This document shows positions 6,101 to 12,148 of a stretch of DNA of 12,148 bases, one piece after another. Each line of letters starts with the position of its first letter. Position 1 is the first letter of the stretch. This DNA comes from Mollicutes bacterium (lineage in GTDB: Bacteria > Bacillota_I > Bacilli_A > Izemoplasmatales > Izemoplasmataceae): assembly GCA_003559585.1 (NCBI GenBank), contig PWKX01000087.1, forward strand, positions 1-12,148, given 5' to 3'. Made by a program: the position numbers and the translations under genes. Under the pieces are notes generated by a model, which saw nothing but the letters and a program-made list of their open reading frames with translations, was not told where the DNA came from and ran no database searches.

Positions 6101-6129
6101 TAGAAAAACAAGCTACTTTATTGTATAAT
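6101..6129 (+). promoter_or_regulatory. Promoter of the uppS-cdsA-dxr-rseP-proS operon
   Basis: A perfect -10 TATAAT (6124-6129) lies 17 bp after TAGAAA (6101-6106), a 4 of 6 match to the -35 consensus. It sits just behind the frr terminator. A start near 6136 would leave a leader of about 23 nt before uppS. Confidence 0.75.
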
Positions 6130-6158
6130 AAGCGTTGATATTATCATGAGGTGAAACG

Positions 6159-6905
6159 ATGTTAACAGAAGCGAAATTAAAACAAAAACAAATACCAAGA
6201 CATGTTGCCATCATTTTAGATGGGAATGGTCGCTGGGCAAAAAAAAGAATGATGCCAAGATCATACGGTCATGAACAAGGTGCGTTGAACGTTAAACGTG
6301 TCGCAGAATTATGCAAAGCTCTAGGTGTTGAGGTCTTAAGTGTTTACGGTTTTTCCACCGAAAACTGGCAACGTCCGAAAGATGAAGTTGATTTTTTAAT
6401 GGATTTACCAAAAAGATTCCAAGAAAGATATGATGAAGACACGTTAGAAGAAAAAGTTAAAATGCATGACATTAAAGTGGTATTCAGTGGTCGAAGAGAC
6501 CGTTTTAATGACTATAACCGTCAACTCATTAATGAAATCGAGACAAAAACAAAAGATCAAACTGCCTTTACACTGAATGTGTGTGTGGATTATGGTTCTC
6601 AACATGAAATCATCACAGCCGCTAAAGGTGTTGCAAAGGATGTTCAAGTAGGCGCCCTTGAACTTGATCAAATCGATGAATCCCGTTTTGAAACGTATCT
6701 TTATACAAAAGATTTGCCACCTGTAGATTTACTTATCCGCACCAGTGGCGAACAACGCTTAAGCAATTATTTATTATGGCAAAATGCGTACGCTGAGTTT
6801 TATTTCACGAAAACACATTGGCCAGCCTTTAGAAAAAAAGCATTATATAAAGCGATTAAAGCATACCAGAACAGAAATCGTAAATTTGGGAAGGTGGGGA
6901 CATAG
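6159..6905 (+). CDS. uppS: Undecaprenyl diphosphate synthase (cis-prenyltransferase)
   Basis: It adds isopentenyl units in cis to farnesyl diphosphate to make the C55 lipid carrier for cell-surface polymers. The 248-aa protein has HVAIILDGNGRWA with catalytic Asp21, YGHEQG with His38, YGFSTENWQRP (63-73), and RTSGEQRLSNYLLWQ (194-208) with the pyrophosphate-binding arginines 194 and 200, then AYAEFYF. One segment differs from the usual NYGGR: here it is VDYGSQHEI (143-151). GAGGTGA (6148-6154) supports the start. The gene opens an operon that also contains the isoprenoid gene dxr, matching the need for IPP. Confidence 0.96.
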   Translation: MLTEAKLKQKQIPRHVAIILDGNGRWAKKRMMPRSYGHEQGALNVKRVAELCKALGVEVLSVYGFSTENWQRPKDEVDFLMDLPKRFQERYDEDTLEEKVKMHDIKVVFSGRRDRFNDYNRQLINEIETKTKDQTAFTLNVCVDYGSQHEIITAAKGVAKDVQVGALELDQIDESRFETYLYTKDLPPVDLLIRTSGEQRLSNYLLWQNAYAEFYFTKTHWPAFRKKALYKAIKAYQNRNRKFGKVGT

Positions 6906-6908
6906 GCG

Positions 6909-7733
6909 ATGAAACAACGACTGTTAACAGGCTTGGTATTAGCATTGGTGTTTATCCCACTTGTGTTGTCACCAAACCCTGTATTTACCGCGGCTATGGG
7001 CGTTTTAGCCTTAGTAGCGATGGTGGAATATTTACGGATGCTTAGCCATAAGCATACCTTATCTTTATGGTTATGGGGCTATGCCCTTTTGTTTACGATT
7101 TTCATGTTTATCGCCATTCGAGCGTTGTTTGTATCACCAGAACACGCTTTATGGTTACTCGTTGTGATTTCCAGTCTTTATTTTATTGGTCTTTTTGTGT
7201 TGGTATTTAAGCCAACCATTACCTTTGACTTGCTGTCAAAAACATTGTTTGGGATGTTTTATGTGGCCTTGCCCTTTGCGGCGATCAGTCAAATACATCA
7301 TCTCGGATTAGCGATGCTTTTTTATGTATTATTGGTCGCGATGCTAACCGATGTGTTTGCTTACTTTTCAGGATACTATTTTGGTAAACATAAACTTGCC
7401 CCAGATATTTCCCCGAAAAAAACCATAGAAGGCGCGATTGGTGGAACCCTCGTGGCCGTTATCATCGCCAGTGTGTTTGCTTACTGGCAAGGGTTGTTTG
7501 ATATCGAACACACGGGCTTGTTGGTGGCGTTCATGGTTTTTACCGGAGTGCTAATTTCAGTCGTGGCCCAAGTAGGCGATTTGGTTGCCTCAAAATTAAA
7601 ACGCATGCATCAGATCAAAGATTTTTCAAACTTGTTCCCAGGACACGGTGGGGTCTTAGACCGGTTTGATTCTACCATGTTTGCTGCGCTTTTCTTAAGT
7701 GTCATATTAATGATTATGGAGTTTATCCTATGA
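6909..7733 (+). CDS. cdsA: Phosphatidate cytidylyltransferase (CDP-diglyceride synthase)
   Basis: This integral membrane enzyme makes CDP-diacylglycerol from phosphatidic acid and CTP, the precursor of phosphatidylglycerol and related lipids. The 274-aa protein is strongly hydrophobic, with about eight membrane segments. The family signature S.LKR....KD...L.PGHGG.LDR.D is complete at residues 228-254, and the upstream TDVFAYFSGYYFGKHKLAPDISPKKTIEG block (147-175) is typical. It starts 3 nt after uppS and its TGA overlaps the ATG of dxr. A G-rich stretch (about 6891-6899) is the only visible ribosome site, a weak one, so translational coupling is likely. Confidence 0.95.
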   Translation: MKQRLLTGLVLALVFIPLVLSPNPVFTAAMGVLALVAMVEYLRMLSHKHTLSLWLWGYALLFTIFMFIAIRALFVSPEHALWLLVVISSLYFIGLFVLVFKPTITFDLLSKTLFGMFYVALPFAAISQIHHLGLAMLFYVLLVAMLTDVFAYFSGYYFGKHKLAPDISPKKTIEGAIGGTLVAVIIASVFAYWQGLFDIEHTGLLVAFMVFTGVLISVVAQVGDLVASKLKRMHQIKDFSNLFPGHGGVLDRFDSTMFAALFLSVILMIMEFIL

Positions 7734-8866
7734 AGTCTGTCACCTTACTAGGCGCAACGGGCAGCATTGGATCACAAACGATTGAACTCATCGAAGAATA
7801 CAAACATGATTTTCAGCTAGAAGCCATCAGCGCTTATAGCCGGATTGATGATGTGAAAGACATTCTTAAATCTCACAATATCCACATGATTGCGATGCCT
7901 TCAAAGTATGAAGAAACGATTAAAGCCATTGCCCCACATATCTCATTTCATGCCCTTGAAGATGACGGACTTTTAAAGTTAAGCGAACGCGAGGATGATT
8001 TATTTATCAATGCGTTGGTGGGTGGTGTTGGGTTAAAGCCGACTTTGCATGCTTTGAATCATGATAAGGATGTTTTGCTTGCCAATAAAGAAAGTTTGGT
8101 CATTGGTGGTCCACTAATTAAAGACGCGTTGAAAAACACCACAGCCAAACTTATTCCCATCGATTCAGAACACGCTGCCCTCAAAGCTTGTTTGAAGGGT
8201 CATCATTTAAAGGATGTTGAGAGAATGGTGATTACCGCCTCGGGTGGTAGTTTGCGTGATGTAGCCTTATCAGAACTTAAAAACGTTAGCAAAGCTGATG
8301 TGTTAAAACATCCTAACTGGTCAATGGGAGCTAAAATAACTGTTGATTCAGCGACGATGATGAATAAAGTTTTTGAAGTCATTGAAGCGCATTATCTATT
8401 TGATGTTAGCTATGATAAAATAGAAGCAATCCTTCACAAAGAAAGCATCGTTCATGCTATGATTCAATATACTGATGGCAATGTGTTATCCCATATGGGA
8501 CCGGCCGATATGAAGATTCCCATTTTATCAGCGATGCAACAAGAGGAGATTAAACGTTATCACAGTGTCTTTGATTTAACCACATTATCTTCTTTGCATT
8601 TTGAACCACTCGATCAACAGCGTTACCCTTTGTTTGGTCTTGGGCTTGAGGTGGCTAGACAAAACGGCATGCATGTGGTTACGTTGAACGCCGCTAATGA
8701 AGTGGCCGTTGATTTATTTTTGAAGGATATCATTCCATTTATTGAAATAGAAACGGTGATTGTTAAATGCTTAGATGCCTTTGATAATCACGAACCGATA
8801 ACTTTGCAAAATGTTTTGGACCACGATGCGCGCGTCAGAACATTCGCATATAATTTATTTAACTAG
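7730..8866 (+). CDS. dxr: 1-deoxy-D-xylulose 5-phosphate reductoisomerase
   Basis: Dxr (IspC) converts DXP to MEP with NADPH, the committed step of the MEP isoprenoid pathway, so this organism makes IPP by that route. The 378-aa length is normal. Visible motifs are the NADPH loop GATGSIGS (8-15), LLANKESLVIGG (116-127), the metal ligands in PIDSEHAA (Asp145, Glu147) and in MMNKVFEVIEA (Glu216), HPNWSMGAKITVDSATM (194-210) and TLNAANEVAVDLFL. A small deviation is SGGSLRD (171-177) where SGGPFRD is usual. The start overlaps the end of cdsA by 4 nt (ATGA), with GGAG at 7718-7721. Confidence 0.97.
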   Translation: MKSVTLLGATGSIGSQTIELIEEYKHDFQLEAISAYSRIDDVKDILKSHNIHMIAMPSKYEETIKAIAPHISFHALEDDGLLKLSEREDDLFINALVGGVGLKPTLHALNHDKDVLLANKESLVIGGPLIKDALKNTTAKLIPIDSEHAALKACLKGHHLKDVERMVITASGGSLRDVALSELKNVSKADVLKHPNWSMGAKITVDSATMMNKVFEVIEAHYLFDVSYDKIEAILHKESIVHAMIQYTDGNVLSHMGPADMKIPILSAMQQEEIKRYHSVFDLTTLSSLHFEPLDQQRYPLFGLGLEVARQNGMHVVTLNAANEVAVDLFLKDIIPFIEIETVIVKCLDAFDNHEPITLQNVLDHDARVRTFAYNLFN

Positions 8867-8877
8867 AAGGTGACGTT

Positions 8878-10437
8878 ATGTTTATTTTAAATATTGCAGC
8901 ATTTGTATTTGTGCTAGGTCTTGTGATTATGTTGCACGAACTTGGCCATTTTATTATGGCTAGAAAAGCAGGCATTCTTTGTCATGAATTTGCCATCGGC
9001 ATGGGACCGATTGTTTATAGTAAGAAAAAAGGAGAAACCCTTTATTCTATTAGAGCGATTCCTATTGGTGGGTTTGTCTCGATGGCTGGCGAAGAAATCA
9101 ATGACGATTTAGTCAAAACCGGCATGCATATCAAAGTGTTGAAAGAAGACGGTAAGATCACACATATCATTCTTAATAAAGATGATATGCGTTTTAATGA
9201 TGCAGAAGATGTGTTTGTAGAATACATCGATTTACAAGGAAAAGATGGCGAACCACTCATGATTAACCACATGGAAGTCGATGAAAAAGCGTTTTATGTG
9301 TTTAAAGATAAAAAACTACAAATCGCGCCATTTAATCGATCGTTTGAATCGAAAACTTTATGGGAGCGGTTCATCACCATTTTTGCTGGCCCGCTCATGA
9401 ACTTTGTGTTAGCCTTTATTTTATTTGCGTTAATCTCAAGTGTGACGGGATTTGCTAAAACAGATGATGATGGCAACATCGTTAATGAAGTTGGCTTTGT
9501 CACTGAATCCATGCCTGCTTATGGTTATATTGAACCAGGCGATACAATCATTGCCATCGATGGTGAACCCGTTGAAAACTGGTCTGATTTAAGCTCGTTA
9601 TTAAACGACCGACAAGGACAACGACTCATCAGTTATACCGTTGATCGTGATGGAACAGAACTCACCTTTGAGTTAACCCCAACCTTGTTCATTGTGGCCA
9701 TGGGTATTCAATCACCACGCGAGGAAGACATGAGTCCATTTGACCCTGATCTTGTTCAAGTTGGCACGGTTTTAAATAACGCACCTGCTTCTCAAGCTGG
9801 CTTTGAAGCTGGCGATATCATTGTAGCCGTTGATGATGAACCGGTTGATAACTGGTCTGATTTAATCGCTTTGATCAATGCCAACCCTTCTGGTGATGAG
9901 ATGTCTGTTTTAATCGACCGTGATGGGGAATTGTTAACGTTAAACTTAGAACCATACCCACATGAGCTCATTCGTTCGCAAGGGGCCCCTGTGATTCAAT
10001 CACAAGTTGGGATTTCTCCTGTGCAAGAACGTGATATTTTCAGAAGTATTTTTGTAGGTAGTTTTTCTGGCATCCGTACAGCCAGTACCATGATATTCGA
10101 TACTTTGAGTATGCTATTTAGTGGTGTGGTCGGTGTTGGTGATTTAGCAGGACCGGTTGGGATTTACTCCGTGACAGCCTCTGCTTTCCAACAAGGCTTG
10201 TTATCATTGCTTAGTTGGACAGCCTTATTGTCTGTCAACTTAGGTATTTTAAACTTACTTCCGATCCCAGCATTAGATGGTGGTCGCATTGTCTTTTTAG
10301 GTTATGAAGCCATCACCAGACGCAAAGTTAATAAAACCGTAGAAAATTACTTACATTTCATTATGTTTATATTATTAATTTCATTGTTATTGTTTGTGAC
10401 GTATAACGACATATTAAGATTGTTTAATTTAGGTTAG
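8878..10437 (+). CDS. rseP: Site-2 zinc metalloprotease RseP/RasP with two PDZ domains
   Basis: An intramembrane protease that cuts anti-sigma factors and signal-peptide remnants within the membrane. The zinc motif HELGH is at 20-24 in the first membrane helix, GGFV at 64-67, a second helix FAGPLMNFVLAFILFAL at 169-185, and the third ligand motif NLLPIPALDGGR at 459-470 (Asp467), followed by a last hydrophobic helix. The Bacillus homologue has one PDZ domain in about 420 aa; this one has 519 aa because two PDZ-like units lie in tandem (about 204-270 and 295-361), offset by 91 residues and both containing EPV.NWSDL. The segment 72-160 is similar in type to RasP. AAGGTG (8867-8872) supports the start, 11 nt after dxr. 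Confidence 0.95.
   Translation: MFILNIAAFVFVLGLVIMLHELGHFIMARKAGILCHEFAIGMGPIVYSKKKGETLYSIRAIPIGGFVSMAGEEINDDLVKTGMHIKVLKEDGKITHIILNKDDMRFNDAEDVFVEYIDLQGKDGEPLMINHMEVDEKAFYVFKDKKLQIAPFNRSFESKTLWERFITIFAGPLMNFVLAFILFALISSVTGFAKTDDDGNIVNEVGFVTESMPAYGYIEPGDTIIAIDGEPVENWSDLSSLLNDRQGQRLISYTVDRDGTELTFELTPTLFIVAMGIQSPREEDMSPFDPDLVQVGTVLNNAPASQAGFEAGDIIVAVDDEPVDNWSDLIALINANPSGDEMSVLIDRDGELLTLNLEPYPHELIRSQGAPVIQSQVGISPVQERDIFRSIFVGSFSGIRTASTMIFDTLSMLFSGVVGVGDLAGPVGIYSVTASAFQQGLLSLLSWTALLSVNLGILNLLPIPALDGGRIVFLGYEAITRRKVNKTVENYLHFIMFILLISLLLFVTYNDILRLFNLG
9487..9960 (+). repeat. In-frame 273-bp internal duplication (tandem PDZ units) in rseP
   Basis: Two segments at a 273-bp (91-codon) offset remain alike at DNA level; for example GTTGAAAACTGGTCTGATTT at 9571 and GTTGATAACTGGTCTGATTT at 9844, and GAACCAGGCGATA at 9532 and GAAGCTGGCGATA at 9805. 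The translated pairs are EPGDTIIAIDGEPVENWSDL and EAGDIIVAVDDEPVDNWSDL. Confidence 0.8.
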
Positions 10438-10448
10438 AGGTGAGCCAT

Positions 10449-11693
10449 ATGAAACAAAGTTTATTGTTTGCACCAACGTTAAAAGAAGCACCAAAAGATG
10501 CCGATGTTAAAAGTCATAAATTGATGGCCCGTGCGGGTTTAATCAAACAAACGGCGGCTGGTATTTATACGTATTTACCACTAGCTAGACGGGCGATGAA
10601 CCACATTGAACGCATCATTAGAGAAGAACTAGACCAAAGAGACTGTTCAGAGTTACTGATGCCAGCACTTCAGCCTAGAGATTTATGGGAAGAATCAGGT
10701 CGCTGGGGAGAATATGGCCCAGAGCTATTTAGATTAAAGGACCGCAAAGACCGTGATTTTTGTTTAGGCCCAACCCATGAAGAAGTGATCACACAAGTGA
10801 CCAGAGATTACATCAATACCTATAAAAAATTACCGCTAGCCTTGTATCAAATCCAAACAAAATTTAGAGATGAGTTAAGACCACGGTTTGCTTTAATGCG
10901 TGGGCGTGAGTTCATTATGAAAGATTTATACACGTTTCACACCGATGATCAAGATTTAGATTTGTGGTACGACAAAATTATGAAAGCTTATACGGTCATG
11001 TTTGAACGGATGGGCTTACAAACCAAAATCGTTTCATCTGATACTGGTCAAATCGGTGGAAAAGAAGCCGATGAGTTCATGGTGATGAGCGAGGTTGGTG
11101 AGGATACAATCTCTTATTGTGATACATGTCAGTATGGTGCCAACCAAGAATTTAGTGGATTACATGAAAAAGACCCTTGTCCTAAGTGTGATTCGGGAAC
11201 GATTAAAGAAGCCAAAGGCATTGAAGTTGGCAACATCTTTAAACTAGGCACCAAGTATTCTGAGAGCATGAATGCTTATTACAACGATAAAGACGGACAA
11301 AAAACACCGGTTGTGATGGGTTGTTATGGGTTAGGTATCTCTAGAACTTTAATGGCTGTGGTAGAACAAAATTCACAAGAACACGCGATGGTATGGCCTA
11401 AAGAAGTCGCACCATTTTATGTGCATGTGATTCCGCTTAAAACCAACCAAGAAGAAGACATGGCTGCAGCGCAGTCAATCTATAAGACTTTAAATCAACA
11501 ATATGATGTGTTGATCGATGACCGCGATGAAAGGCCAGGGATTAAATTTAAAGACGCTGATTTGATTGGCATTCCCTACCGCGTGGTGATTGGGAAAGAC
11601 TTGAAAGATGGCTTGGTTGAGTTTACCAACCGCTATACAGGTGAAAAAAAGCTTGTAAAAGTGGCTGAAATTAGCCAACACATTCACAGATAA
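10449..11693 (+). CDS. proS: Prolyl-tRNA synthetase, bacterial type lacking the INS editing domain
   Basis: A class II synthetase that charges tRNA-Pro. The 414-aa protein has motif 1 (about 47-73), motif 2 with FRDELRPRFALMRGREF (139-155), and motif 3 MGCYGLGISRTL (290-301), then an anticodon-binding domain from about 322 (PFYVHVIPL, DDRDERPGIKFKDADLIGIPYRVVIG). The Bacillus enzyme is about 564 aa; the roughly 150-180 residue INS (YbaK-like) editing domain between motifs 2 and 3 is missing. The join is NQEFSGLHEKDPCPKC (232-247), and CDTC (224-227) with CPKC (244-247) could bind zinc. ATG 10449 is preferred over GTG 10440 because GAGGTGA (10438-10444) is the ribosome site; it matches that of uppS and overlaps the GTG. 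Last gene of the operon, 11 nt after rseP. Confidence 0.95.
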   Translation: MKQSLLFAPTLKEAPKDADVKSHKLMARAGLIKQTAAGIYTYLPLARRAMNHIERIIREELDQRDCSELLMPALQPRDLWEESGRWGEYGPELFRLKDRKDRDFCLGPTHEEVITQVTRDYINTYKKLPLALYQIQTKFRDELRPRFALMRGREFIMKDLYTFHTDDQDLDLWYDKIMKAYTVMFERMGLQTKIVSSDTGQIGGKEADEFMVMSEVGEDTISYCDTCQYGANQEFSGLHEKDPCPKCDSGTIKEAKGIEVGNIFKLGTKYSESMNAYYNDKDGQKTPVVMGCYGLGISRTLMAVVEQNSQEHAMVWPKEVAPFYVHVIPLKTNQEEDMAAAQSIYKTLNQQYDVLIDDRDERPGIKFKDADLIGIPYRVVIGKDLKDGLVEFTNRYTGEKKLVKVAEISQHIHR

Positions 11694-11698
11694 ATTAA

Positions 11699-11742
11699 AA
11701 AAGTGAGCGTTTTTGATTGACAAATGCGCTCACTTTTATTAT
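11699..11742 (+). terminator. Intrinsic terminator after proS
   Basis: AAAAGTGAGCG (11699-11709) pairs perfectly with CGCTCACTTTT (11727-11737), and TTTG (11712-11715) with CAAA (11721-11724) extends the hairpin to an ATTGA loop. An AT-rich TTATTAT tail follows. The rRNA promoter P1 is built into the same bases. Confidence 0.92.
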
Positions 11743-11745
11743 ACT
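11717..11745 (+). promoter_or_regulatory. rRNA operon promoter P1
   Basis: A perfect -35 TTGACA (11717-11722), a 17-bp spacer and TATACT (11740-11745, 5 of 6) form a near-ideal promoter. The -35 lies in the loop region of the proS terminator and the spacer contains the terminator's 3' stem arm. Transcription would start near 11752. Confidence 0.8.
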
Positions 11746-11751
11746 TTTCAC

Positions 11752-11873
11752 AGTCGCGCTTAAAGAGCGCTTTAAATATGTCAAATCATTGAGTTGAAAA
11801 CAACATTTAAAGCCGGTATTTAAAAGCGATGAACCAAAGGATAATCAATCAGAAAATTTGATAAGAAAAATTG
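11752..11873 (+). other. P1-only part of the rRNA leader, no gene seen
   Basis: No coding potential is visible. It holds a hairpin GCGCT (11756-11760) with AGCGC (11766-11770), and a wider inverted repeat CTTTAAAT (11770-11777) with ATTTAAAG (11805-11812) enclosing GTTG-AAAA-CAAC (11793-11804). The stretch just before P2 is A/T-rich (11841-11873), as UP elements of rRNA promoters often are; that role is inferred. Confidence 0.5.
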
Positions 11874-11902
11874 TTGACTTATCCTAGCGAAAGTTATATA
11901 CT
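11874..11902 (+). promoter_or_regulatory. rRNA operon promoter P2
   Basis: TTGACT (11874-11879), a 17-bp spacer and TATACT (11897-11902) match consensus at 5 of 6 positions each. The predicted start is at A11907 to G11910, giving a leader of about 210 nt before 16S. The spacing, strength and tandem layout with P1 are typical of rRNA operons. Confidence 0.88.
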
Positions 11903-11908
11903 CTTTAT

Positions 11909-12116
11909 TGCGGGTCAACGAAATTCCGCACAGCACCACGGTTTAAACGGTGGTGTTATGAACGATTCCAACCATGAAAAGAACACCGATGACATTGACA
12001 CTGTGTTGGAACATCAAAACGATCAATAGCATGGTCTTTGAAAACTGAATAGAACAGAATTACTTTTGAGTTGAGACCAATATCAAACGAAAGCTGCTAC
12101 GGCAGTTTACATAATT
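11909..12116 (+). other. 16S rRNA leader with processing hairpins
   Basis: Several stems can be drawn: TGCGG (11909-11913) with CCGCA (11926-11930) at the transcript 5' end; CACCAC (11934-11939) with GTGGTG (11950-11955) around a GTTTAAAC core; TTCCAAC (11966-11972) with GTTGGAA (12005-12011); TGGTCT (12032-12037) with AGACCA (12074-12079); and AAGCTGC (12091-12097) with GGCAGTTT around a TACG loop, ending 9 nt before 16S. Such leaders are removed by RNase processing. The 3' partner of the main processing stalk lies beyond the window. Confidence 0.65.
12032..12049 (+). promoter_or_regulatory. boxA antitermination element
   Basis: The sequence TGGTCTTTGAAAACTGAA closely matches the Bacillus rRNA boxA (TGCTCTTTGAAAACTGAA). 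In this family the transcript binds NusB/NusE and supports antitermination and rRNA folding. Its position in the 16S leader, about 70 nt before the gene, fits. Confidence 0.75.
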
Positions 12117-12148
12117 TTTATGGAGAGTTTGATCTTGGCTCAGGATGA
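12117..12148 (+). rRNA. 16S ribosomal RNA, 5' end (partial, runs off window)
   Basis: TTTATGGAGAGTTTGAT at 12117-12133 followed by CTTGGCTCAGGATGA matches the universal 5' end of bacterial 16S (Bacillus begins TTTATCGGAGAGTTTGATCC). The start is placed by that alignment and may be off by a few bases. Only about 32 nt are present. The base at 12135 is T where nearly all 16S genes have C or A. Confidence 0.95.

Noticed and set aside
10440..10448. GTG start for proS three codons upstream
   Set aside because: The GTG overlaps GAGGTGA, which is the ribosome binding site of the ATG at 10449, and MKQSLLFAPT is the usual family start.
11795..11822. Possible third rRNA promoter (TTGAAA then TATTTA, 16-bp spacer)
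   Set aside because: The -10 is poor, and the bases are better explained as part of the CTTTAAAT/ATTTAAAG inverted repeat between P1 and P2.
1..12148. CRISPR array, insertion sequence, prophage or tRNA genes
   Set aside because: No regularly spaced repeats, transposase, terminal inverted repeats, or tRNA cloverleaf with TTC-containing T-arm were seen.

Overview
The window comes from an AT-rich, low-GC Gram-positive bacterium, either a Bacillota member or a Mollicutes-like relative (Acholeplasmatales, Izemoplasmatales or Haloplasmatales would fit; this is inference). Evidence is the Bacillus-like gene order rpsB-tsf-pyrH-frr-uppS-cdsA-dxr-rseP-proS, strong AGGAGG-type ribosome binding sites, a Bacillus-type boxA and 16S 5' end, a long K/P-rich tail on S2, and many compact hairpin-plus-T terminators. 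TGA is a real stop (cdsA ends in TGA, overlapping the dxr ATG), so the mycoplasma UGA=Trp code is not used. All genes are on the + strand.

Region 1 (1-2554) is a probable vitamin B12 acquisition module. The window opens inside the 3' half of a cobalamin riboswitch whose expression platform (antiterminator against terminator) can be read directly. It controls three tightly packed genes: a surface lipoprotein with two transcobalamin-like (DUF4430-like) beta domains followed by a helical domain that looks like an alpha/alpha toroid, a small membrane-anchored protein with a single domain of the same kind, and a six-helix membrane protein resembling an ECF transporter S component. A capture, relay and import chain is the natural reading. 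A terminator closes the unit.

Region 2 (2555-11742) is the conserved translation and envelope housekeeping cluster: ribosomal protein S2 (with an unusual C-terminal tail ending in a SAP/Rho-N-like motif), EF-Ts, UMP kinase, ribosome recycling factor, undecaprenyl diphosphate synthase, CDP-diglyceride synthase, DXP reductoisomerase, site-2 protease RseP/RasP (with a duplicated PDZ domain) and prolyl-tRNA synthetase (lacking the INS editing domain). Terminators lie after rpsB, tsf, frr and proS, so the cluster is split into several units, several with recognisable promoters. uppS to proS forms one tight operon.

Region 3 (11694-12148) has no protein gene. It holds the proS terminator, two consensus promoters in tandem (P1 built into that terminator, P2 157 bp downstream), a structured rRNA leader with boxA, and the first ~32 nt of 16S rRNA at the window edge. 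In Bacillus polC follows proS; here an rRNA operon does.
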